In this document: positions 29,395 to 35,593 of the stretch, one piece after another | Position numbering within the stretch: the first letter of the stretch is position 1 | Layout of the letters: every line of letters starts with the position of its first letter | Assembly (NCBI GenBank): GCA_945952105.1 | Contig: CAMFGZ010000004.1 | Span: forward strand, 62,001 to 126,000 | Origin: an uncultured Rhodospirillaceae bacterium | Lineage (GTDB): Bacteria; Pseudomonadota; Alphaproteobacteria; Reyranellales; Reyranellaceae | Direction: 5' to 3' | DNA length: 64,000 nucleotides | Translations under genes and position numbers: made by a program | Notes under the pieces: model-generated | What the model was told of the DNA's origin: nothing | Databases searched by the model: none | The model's input: the letters and a program-made list of their open reading frames with translations, nothing else

Positions 29395-30639
29395 TCAGTC
29401 GCGCTTGGCGGCGCGATCGATGAAGAGGGTGCCGCTGGTCACCACGTTCTCGCCCACGGCGAGGCCTTTCTTGACCTCGACCATGCCGTTGGTGGTCTGG
29501 CCGACTTCGATCGGGCGGGAAACGACCGACTTGTCCTGCGGGTGGGCGACCCAGACGCGGGCGTTGGCGCCCTCGTAGACGACGGCTTCCTGCGGAACGG
29601 CGGGGTTGGTCGTGGGCTCGCCCGTCACGATGCGGAAGCTGGCGAACATCTCGGGCAGCAGCTCGCGGTCGGCATTGTCGATCTCGGCGCGCACCGGCAG
29701 GCGGCGGGTATTCGGATCGAGCGCCGGCGCGACATAGGCCAGCTTGGCGTTGAAGGTGCGGCCGGGATAGGCGAGCACCGAAACCTCGACCGGCGCGCCG
29801 ACCTTCATCTTGGGGGCGTCGGACTCGCGGACATTGGCGATCAGCCAGACCTTGGAAAGGTCGCCGATGCTGAAGACCGGATCGGTGGCGCCGGCGTTGA
29901 TGTACTGGCCGAGGCCGACCTTGCGCTGGATCACCGTTCCCGCGATCGGGGCCGAGACGATCGTTTCCGCACCGATATGGTCGACCTTTTCCAGCGCATC
30001 GATCTCGGCGTCGGTGCGGCCGAGGATGCGCAGCCGGTTGCGGACCGCCGCCAGCGCGATTTCGGAGGAGCGCAGGTCGCCCTGCGCGGCGACCAGATCG
30101 GACTGCGCCTGTTCGAGATCCTTCAGCGCACCGCCGCGGATCGCCAGCAGTTCCTTCTGCCGCTTCTCGAAATTCTGGGCGAGTGCCAGCTTCGACCGTG
30201 CCTTCTCAACCGCGGCGACGGCGCTCACCAGGTCGTTCTGACCCTGCACGAACTCGCTCGCCTCGATGGCGAACAGGGGCGCGCCCCGGGCGACATACTC
30301 GCCCGGCCTGGCGATCAGGCGGGTGACGCGTCCGGAGTAAGGGGAAAAGACCGGCGTCGTGGTGTCTTCGTTGTTGCCGATCTTGCCGTCGGTGGCGCGC
30401 TCGTCGCGGAAGGACGCCGCCTCGACCGGCGCAAATCGCAGGCCCGACCACTGGGTCTCGCTCGGATGGAACGCGCCGTCGGCTTCCACGGCGGCCACGG
30501 GCCGGACGAGAGCGTTCGTGGGGCCCGTATCGATCGTCCAGACCCCGGCGAGCGCCAGGGCGGCGATACCTGCACCCGCAAACCACAGGCGATGGCGGCG
30601 CAGACGGGACTTGGGAGGCGATTCGGGGGCGCTGGTCAT
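29395..30639 (-). CDS. RND periplasmic adaptor (CzcB/HlyD-type membrane fusion protein)
   Basis: A 414-residue adaptor with an N-terminal membrane anchor (about 18-36), a barrel-sandwich half TPVFSPYSGRVTRLIARPGEYVARGAPLF, a long alpha-helical hairpin (about 125-210), and the second half TIVSAPIAGTVIQRKVGLGQYI. It also has the RRLPVRAEIDN beta-barrel and a C-terminal membrane-proximal domain. It has no obvious His/Met-rich metal-binding tail. It is the first gene of the efflux operon and is divergent from the response regulator across a 121-base intergenic region. It is the only adaptor for two pumps. Confidence 0.93.
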   Translation of the reverse strand: MTSAPESPPKSRLRRHRLWFAGAGIAALALAGVWTIDTGPTNALVRPVAAVEADGAFHPSETQWSGLRFAPVEAASFRDERATDGKIGNNEDTTTPVFSPYSGRVTRLIARPGEYVARGAPLFAIEASEFVQGQNDLVSAVAAVEKARSKLALAQNFEKRQKELLAIRGGALKDLEQAQSDLVAAQGDLRSSEIALAAVRNRLRILGRTDAEIDALEKVDHIGAETIVSAPIAGTVIQRKVGLGQYINAGATDPVFSIGDLSKVWLIANVRESDAPKMKVGAPVEVSVLAYPGRTFNAKLAYVAPALDPNTRRLPVRAEIDNADRELLPEMFASFRIVTGEPTTNPAVPQEAVVYEGANARVWVAHPQDKSVVSRPIEVGQTTNGMVEVKKGLAVGENVVTSGTLFIDRAAKRD

Positions 30640-30663
30640 GGCGCGGAAAGTAGGCGCTTCACA

Positions 30664-30681
30664 TTACGTGCACCTGACGTG
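30664..30681. promoter_or_regulatory. Direct repeat, candidate response-regulator binding site
   Basis: TTACGTG (30664-30670) and TGACGTG (30675-30681) are direct repeats whose starts are 11 bases apart, about one helical turn. They lie in the divergent region between the adaptor and the response regulator genes. This geometry is usual for OmpR/PhoB-type regulators. A GC-rich inverted repeat CCGGCG/CGCCGG (30683-30704) follows directly. Function is inferred from position. Confidence 0.4.
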
Positions 30682-30760
30682 TCCGGCGGAATCCGGTTCG
30701 CCGGCACCGTCCGTGCTAGGATCGCGTCCTTCGATCGTGCCCGGGGAGGGGCAGGCGTCC

Positions 30761-31444
30761 ATGAGAGTCCTTCTCGTCGAGGACAATGCCGAACTCGTCG
30801 CCTTGCTGGTAAAAGGTCTGGCGCGCAGCGGTTTTGCGGCCGATTCGGTGGGAAATGCCGGCGATGCGGCCCATTCCCTGGCCGCCATGCGGTACTCGGC
30901 CATCGTGCTCGATCTCGGCTTGCCCGATCAGGACGGCCTGTCGCTGCTGCGTGGCATCCGCGGGCGCGGCGATTCGACGCCGGTGCTCGTCCTGACGGCG
31001 CGTGACGGCGTCAGCGATCGGGTGAACGGCCTCCGCGCCGGTGCCGACGACTATCTGGTGAAGCCGTTCGCGATGGAAGAGCTGGTCGCCCGTCTGCAGG
31101 CATTGCTGCGCCGGCCGGGCAATCTCCTCGGCCGCCAGCTCACCTTCGGCAACGTCTCTCTGGAAACGGAAGGACGCCAGGTCTTCGTCGATGGCGTCGT
31201 GCGGGTCTTTCCCGCCCGCGAGACGGCGATCCTGGAGATCCTGCTGCGGCGCGGCGGCAACGTCGTTCCGAAGCGCCTGTTCGAGGATCAGCTGTTCGGC
31301 CTGTCGGGCGACGTCGGTTCCAATGCCGTCGAGGTCTATGTCCACCGCCTGCGCAAGATGCTGCAGGACTGCGGCGCCACGGTGAAGATCCATACCGTGC
31401 GCGGCGTCGGCTATCTGCTGGCCGAGGAAAAGGCGGCCGCTTGA
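30761..31444 (+). CDS. OmpR-family response regulator for the efflux locus
   Basis: A 227-residue regulator with an N-terminal receiver (acidic pair in LLVEDNAE, phospho-acceptor Asp51 in IVLDLGLPD, Lys in YLVKPFAMEE) and a C-terminal winged helix (~125-220: VFPARETAILEILLRRGG … SNAVEVYVHRLRKML … IHTVRGVGYLL). The ATG at 30761 is preceded by a purine-rich GGGGAGGGG. The stop overlaps the TTG start of the kinase. Together they resemble CzcR/CzcS-type systems controlling RND efflux. The binding site may be the direct repeat at 30664-30681. Confidence 0.93.
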   Translation: MRVLLVEDNAELVALLVKGLARSGFAADSVGNAGDAAHSLAAMRYSAIVLDLGLPDQDGLSLLRGIRGRGDSTPVLVLTARDGVSDRVNGLRAGADDYLVKPFAMEELVARLQALLRRPGNLLGRQLTFGNVSLETEGRQVFVDGVVRVFPARETAILEILLRRGGNVVPKRLFEDQLFGLSGDVGSNAVEVYVHRLRKMLQDCGATVKIHTVRGVGYLLAEEKAAA

Positions 31445-32793
31445 GGCGCTTCCGGTCGATCATCTCCCGTGTCGTCGCGCTGCATGTCGTGGCGATCGGC
31501 GTGACGTCGATCCTGATGCCGCTGGCGCTCTACTGGCTGCTCAACGAGGCCGCCAACAGCCTCCATCGCGACGCGCTGCGTGCCCAGGCCCTGACGATCG
31601 CGAGCTTCCTGCGGCCGACGGCCGACGGCGACGTCACGCTCGAAATCCCGCCGGAAGCCGAGCCGATCTATTCCGGCGGATATGCGCTCTACGCCTATGC
31701 CATCCTGGACTCGAAGGGCAAGGTGCTGTTCACCTCGCGGTCCGACGATCTGCCGCTTTCGGTGGTCGGCGAGCCGCTGACGAACGATTCGTTCAGCCGT
31801 CGGCGCCGAAACGGCACGATGCTGATCGGGGTCAACGTGCCGCGCGCCATCGGCGACCAGCTCTACTGGATCCAGGTTGGACAGGACCTCGCGCATCGCG
31901 ACGTCATCATCGACGACATCGTCGCCTCCTTCCTCCCGCGCGTCGCCTGGATCACCTTCCCGATCCTGCTGCTGCTGCTGCTGATCGACATCGTCATCTT
32001 CCGCCGCGCGCTCGATCCCGTCCGGCAAGCCTCCGATACGGCCGCGTCGATCGGGCCGACCAGCACCGACGTCAGGCTGTCGGAGCATTCGATGCCGGCC
32101 GAGATCGTTCCGCTCGTTCATGCGGTGAACGAGGCGCTGGACCGGCTCGAGGCGGGATACCGGGCGCAGCGGGAATTCACCGCCGACATGGCGCACGAAT
32201 TGCGGACGCCTCTGGCCATCATGCGCGCGCGCGTCGATTCCATGGAGGACATGTCGCTGCGGCAGTCGCTGCAGGCGGACATCGTGAACATGACGCGGAC
32301 GGTGAACCAGGTCCTCGACATCGCCGAACTCGAGGCCTTCGTCGTGGGCGGCGACTCCAAGGCCGATCTGCAGGCCGTCTGTGCCGACGCCGTGGCCTTC
32401 ATGGCGCCGCTGGCCGTGAACAGTTCCAAGACCATCGCGCTCACCGGCATGGAAACGCCGGTGTGGGTCCGCGGACATGCCGAGGCGCTGTTCCGGGCGG
32501 TGCGGAACCTCATCGAGAACGCCATTCGCCATACCCCGGCCGGCGGCACGGTCGAGGTCGACGTTGACGCCGACGGCACCGTGCGCGTGCTCGACGAGGG
32601 GCCGGGTGTGCCGCTTGGCGAACGCGAGACGATCTTCAAGCGCTTCTGGCGGCGCGACCGTTCGCGGCCCGAGAGCCGCGGCCTGGGACTCGCCATCGTC
32701 ACCCGCGTGGCCGCGGCGCACGACGGCTCGATCACCGTCGAGGACCGGCCACAGGGCGGCTCGGTCTTCATCCTCCGCCTGCGTCGCGCCTGA
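31441..32793 (+). CDS. Sensor histidine kinase (EnvZ/CzcS-like)
   Basis: A 450-residue membrane kinase with a first membrane helix (~13-35), a periplasmic sensor region of about 140 residues, a second helix (ITFPILLLLLLIDIVIF), and a HAMP-like linker. The HisKA box FTADMAHELRTPLAIMRARV follows with phospho-acceptor His252, then an HATPase domain (RNLIENAIRHTP, DEGPGVP, ESRGLGLAIV). The start is a TTG overlapping the response regulator stop as TTGA. No later Met gives a complete first helix, so the unusual start codon is likely real. It probably senses a metal or envelope stress and controls the divergent RND locus. Confidence 0.92.
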   Translation: MRRFRSIISRVVALHVVAIGVTSILMPLALYWLLNEAANSLHRDALRAQALTIASFLRPTADGDVTLEIPPEAEPIYSGGYALYAYAILDSKGKVLFTSRSDDLPLSVVGEPLTNDSFSRRRRNGTMLIGVNVPRAIGDQLYWIQVGQDLAHRDVIIDDIVASFLPRVAWITFPILLLLLLIDIVIFRRALDPVRQASDTAASIGPTSTDVRLSEHSMPAEIVPLVHAVNEALDRLEAGYRAQREFTADMAHELRTPLAIMRARVDSMEDMSLRQSLQADIVNMTRTVNQVLDIAELEAFVVGGDSKADLQAVCADAVAFMAPLAVNSSKTIALTGMETPVWVRGHAEALFRAVRNLIENAIRHTPAGGTVEVDVDADGTVRVLDEGPGVPLGERETIFKRFWRRDRSRPESRGLGLAIVTRVAAAHDGSITVEDRPQGGSVFILRLRRA

Positions 32794-32806
32794 CGTTTCC
32801 GCAGCG

Positions 32807-32820
32807 CCTCGAACGCGAGG
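32807..32820. terminator. Short hairpin between convergent genes
   Basis: CCTCG (32807-32811) and CGAGG (32816-32820) form a 5-base stem with an AACG loop between the convergent kinase and AhpD-like genes. There is no T-run, so it is at best a weak terminator. Confidence 0.25.
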
Positions 32821-33294
32821 TCACGCGGCGGCGGATCTCTTCTGGATCGGCGGCGCGAAGCGGAAAGCCGCGCCGAGACGGTTCCAGGCGTTGATGGTGG
32901 CGATCGAGACCGAGAGGAACGTGACTTCCTCTTCGCTGAAATGCCGGCGAACCGCTTCGTGGTCCGCGTCCGAAACCTTGCGTCCCGCGAGCCGTGTCAG
33001 CGTTTCCGCCCAGGCAAGGGCCGCGCACTCTTTCTCCGAGAAGATGCCGGCTTCCTCCCAGGTCGCGACCAGGTCGAGCTTCTCCTGCGGCAGCCCGATC
33101 TTTCGCGAGACGTTGAGATGGATCTGCAGGCAGAAGGCACAGTTGTTGATCTGCGAGACGCGCAACTTCACCAGTTCGACGATCTGCTTGTCGATGCCGG
33201 ATTCGTCGGCCTGCCTGCCCATCGCGATCAGCGACTGCTGTGCGACGGGCGCAATCCGGGCGAAGGCGTCGTAGGAGAGACGGGGTTGTGACAT
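32821..33294 (-). CDS. AhpD-like/carboxymuconolactone decarboxylase-family protein
   Basis: A 157-residue helical protein with the AhpD redox motif in INNCAFCLQIHL (CxxC followed by His two residues on), typical of alkylhydroperoxidase-like CMD proteins that reduce peroxides or act as disulfide reductases. The ATG at 33294 has a good ribosome-binding site (GGGAG, 8 bases away). An in-frame TTG at 33312 is less likely. A near-perfect palindrome (33308-33333) lies directly upstream and probably overlaps the promoter, pointing to repression by a dimeric regulator not encoded nearby. Confidence 0.9.
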   Translation of the reverse strand: MSQPRLSYDAFARIAPVAQQSLIAMGRQADESGIDKQIVELVKLRVSQINNCAFCLQIHLNVSRKIGLPQEKLDLVATWEEAGIFSEKECAALAWAETLTRLAGRKVSDADHEAVRRHFSEEEVTFLSVSIATINAWNRLGAAFRFAPPIQKRSAAA

Positions 33295-33307
33295 ATGCGA
33301 CTCCCGG

Positions 33308-33333
33308 AACAATATCAGAGTGCTGATATTATT
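33308..33333. promoter_or_regulatory. Palindromic operator upstream of the AhpD-like gene
   Basis: AATATCAG-AGTG-CTGATATT (33311-33330) is a perfect 8-base inverted repeat with a 4-base spacer, extendable to 33308-33333 with one mismatch. It is AT-rich in an otherwise GC-rich region and starts 14 bases upstream of the start codon, so it should cover the transcript start or early leader. Likely an operator for a winged-helix or TetR-like repressor. The regulator is unidentified. Confidence 0.7.
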
Positions 33334-33375
33334 CCGAGGTGCCTGTCTTACAAGACGGAAGTGCTGGCAGCCGGC

Positions 33376-34380
33376 CTAGTTGACGTCGAGCTTCAGGCCT
33401 TCCTTGTCGATGACCCCCTTCCATTGGGCGATCTGCGCGTTCACGAAGTCGTTGAACTGCGCGGGCGTGCCGTAGGCGGGGAAGCCCGCCATGGTCTTGA
33501 AACGCTCCAGGGTCTTCGGGTCGGCGAGCCACGCCTTCATCTGGAGATTGAGCGAATCGACGATCGGCCTGGGCGTGTTGGCCGGCAGGAACACACCGAA
33601 CCAGGTCGAGACGTCGAACGGCTTGAGTTCAGGCATGGTCTCGCAGATCGGGACCAGGTCGGGGGTGAGTGGATTGCGCTGCGCCGAGGTGAGGCCGAGC
33701 GCCCGGAGCTTGCCTGCGCGCACGAATTCGATGGCGGTCGTCAGATTGTCGAAGAAGAACTGTGTGACGCCCGCCACCAGGTCGGTCAGGGCGGGGGCGG
33801 CGCCCCTGTACGGGATATGCTCCGCCTTTGTGCCCGTCAGCTGCAAGAACCATGCGCCGCAGAGATGGGGCGACTGACCGGTCCCCGACGAGGCATAGGA
33901 GGCCTTGCCGTTCTGGGCCTTCAGCCAGGCGACGAATTCCGGCACGGTCTTGGCCGGAACCGAGGGATGGACCACCAGCACGTTTGGCGCGGTGATGGCG
34001 TTCGATACCGGGATCAGGCTCGCCGGCGAGTAGGGCATGTTGCGGTAGAGCGAGTAGGCGATCGACTGGGGGCCGATATTGCCCATGAGTATGGTGTTTC
34101 CGTCCGGCGCGGCCTTGGCGACTTCGGTCGAGCCGATGACGCCGCCGGCGCCCGACTTGTTGTCGACGACGCAGGACTGGCCCCAAGCCTCGGTGAGATA
34201 GGCGGCCAGGAGGCGCGCCACGATGTCGGTGGTGCCGCCCGGCGCTGCCGGCACGACGACGCGGACGTTCTGGGTCGGCTTCCAGGGGGCCTGGGCCTGC
34301 AGTCCCCGGGGCAGCAGGGCGGCGGCGGGCAGCGCCGCGGCGGCGCTCAGGGCAGCCCGGCGGGACAGATTGCGGGTCAT
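33376..34380 (-). CDS. Bug-family (TctC-like) periplasmic solute-binding protein
   Basis: A 334-residue extracytoplasmic receptor with a signal peptide containing an arginine pair (LSRRAALSAAAALPAAALLPRG). The mature part shows Bug-family features: VRVVVPAAPGGTTDIVARLLA, NKSGAGGVIGSTEVAKAAPDG and HIPYRGAAPALTDLVAGV. Bug proteins bind small carboxylates and feed TctAB-type transporters. No TctA/TctB genes are adjacent, so this is an orphan receptor, which is common in this family. The ligand is unknown. Confidence 0.93.
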   Translation of the reverse strand: MTRNLSRRAALSAAAALPAAALLPRGLQAQAPWKPTQNVRVVVPAAPGGTTDIVARLLAAYLTEAWGQSCVVDNKSGAGGVIGSTEVAKAAPDGNTILMGNIGPQSIAYSLYRNMPYSPASLIPVSNAITAPNVLVVHPSVPAKTVPEFVAWLKAQNGKASYASSGTGQSPHLCGAWFLQLTGTKAEHIPYRGAAPALTDLVAGVTQFFFDNLTTAIEFVRAGKLRALGLTSAQRNPLTPDLVPICETMPELKPFDVSTWFGVFLPANTPRPIVDSLNLQMKAWLADPKTLERFKTMAGFPAYGTPAQFNDFVNAQIAQWKGVIDKEGLKLDVN

Positions 34381-34546
34381 TCTTGCTTCCTCCCTCTTTT
34401 CGTCTTTGTTACCGACGAACTAGCACGGCCGCGCTGGCAAATCCGCCACAATTCCCGTATCTATTTCGCGCGCGGCCGCCCCGAATCGCCGGGATTTTCC
34501 GGTGGTTTCTCCCTCTCTCAATGTGTCCGCGCCAAGGAGGAATATC

Positions 34547-35416
34547 TTGAAGAGACGTACCTTCGTCTCCGGCTCGGTTGCGCTCGCCGCCGGTGCCCTG
34601 GCCGCCCCGGCCATCGCTGCCACGATCAAGCCCTACAGCTGGGATCTCAACCCGCCGATGGATTCGCGCGAGAACTTCATCGCCTGGGGCAAGGCCCGCG
34701 GTGAGGATCCCGTCTTCCTCGGCCAGCGCTGGGATCGCTTCCAGGCGCTGATCAAGAACAAGGACATCTGGGGCCAGGCGACCATGCGCGCCTTCCTCCT
34801 CACCCCGCGCGAAGAGTTCTCCGCCATCAGCCCGGCGATCGCCAAGCGCGCCTACGAGCATGCCTTCCTCGACATCGGCTACGGCGTGACCATGTCCGGC
34901 CCGCACGTCCAGGGTCGCATGACCAACGTCATCGACGTGAAGCGCGGCGAGAAGGTGCTCGAGATCGGCACCGGTTCGGGCGTGCAGTCGGCCTACATCG
35001 CCAACCTCACCGAGAACGCCTACACGATCGAGATCATCGCGCCGCTCGCCCAGCGCACGCGCGGCCTGTACGACAAGCTGATCGACAAGGGCTACACCGA
35101 GTTCAAGCACATCAAGACCAAGAACGCCGACGGCTTCTACGGCTGGGAAGAGGCCGCCCCGTTCGACAAGATCATCGTGACCTGTGGCATCGACCACGTT
35201 CCGCCGCCGCTGCTGCAGCAGCTCAAGGCCGGTGGCCTGATGGTGATCCCGGTCGGACCGCCGGGCGCGCAGCGCGTGCTCAAGGTCACCAAGACCCAGG
35301 GCGCCGACGGCTCCATCACGACCAGCCGCGAGGACATCTACGGCGGCAAGATCGTGCCGTTCGTGCCCTTCACCAAGCTCGAAGGCGACAAGATCGTCGG
35401 CACGCACAACCGCTGA
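34547..35416 (+). CDS. Exported protein-L-isoaspartate methyltransferase-like protein
   Basis: A 289-residue PCMT-like SAM methyltransferase. The start is taken as TTG at 34547 because a perfect AAGGAGG lies 8 bases upstream. This gives a clean signal peptide, KRRTFVSGSVALAAGALAAPAIA, with cleavage near residue 24. The catalytic domain contains MRAFLLTPREEF (80-91), GVTMSGPHVQGRM (113-125), matching the GxTxSxPxxxxxM block of PCMT, and SAM motif VLEIGTGSGVQSAY (137-150). Canonical Pcm is cytoplasmic, so export is unusual. It is followed, after a palindrome, by a membrane spermidine-synthase-like protein and a secreted hydrolase. Confidence 0.85.
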   Translation: MKRRTFVSGSVALAAGALAAPAIAATIKPYSWDLNPPMDSRENFIAWGKARGEDPVFLGQRWDRFQALIKNKDIWGQATMRAFLLTPREEFSAISPAIAKRAYEHAFLDIGYGVTMSGPHVQGRMTNVIDVKRGEKVLEIGTGSGVQSAYIANLTENAYTIEIIAPLAQRTRGLYDKLIDKGYTEFKHIKTKNADGFYGWEEAAPFDKIIVTCGIDHVPPPLLQQLKAGGLMVIPVGPPGAQRVLKVTKTQGADGSITTSREDIYGGKIVPFVPFTKLEGDKIVGTHNR

Positions 35417-35443
35417 GGTCGCACGAGGCGACTTCAACAGATA

Positions 35444-35517
35444 ATGTCATCCCGAGCATCGCGAGGAACCTTTCGCGGCGCTTGACCAAGGGTCCTTCGC
35501 TTCGCTCGGGATGACAT
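35444..35517. repeat. GTCATCCCGAGC-type intergenic palindrome, copy A
   Basis: Arms ATGTCATCCCGAGC (35444-35457) and GCTCGGGATGACAT (35504-35517) are perfect complements. Inner stretches GCGAGGAACC (35461-35470) and GGTCCTTCGC (35491-35500) also pair with wobbles. The 74-base element is related to the one at 39881-39956 (shared GTCATCCCGAGC, GCGAGG, ACCTTTC). It looks like a dispersed REP-like element and may also stabilise or end the upstream transcript. Confidence 0.85.
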
Positions 35518-35593
35518 CGATTTCGGGACGCGGAGAGTGCGACCCCTCTAGAGATCGCAAAAAGCGATCCAACAAAAACAACGGAGATCCCCC

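Noticed and set aside
34502..34546. Upstream GTG-type start adding 15 residues to the exported methyltransferase
   Set aside because: It would bury the signal peptide behind MVSPSLNVSAPRRNI and has no ribosome-binding site as good as AAGGAGG before TTG 34547.
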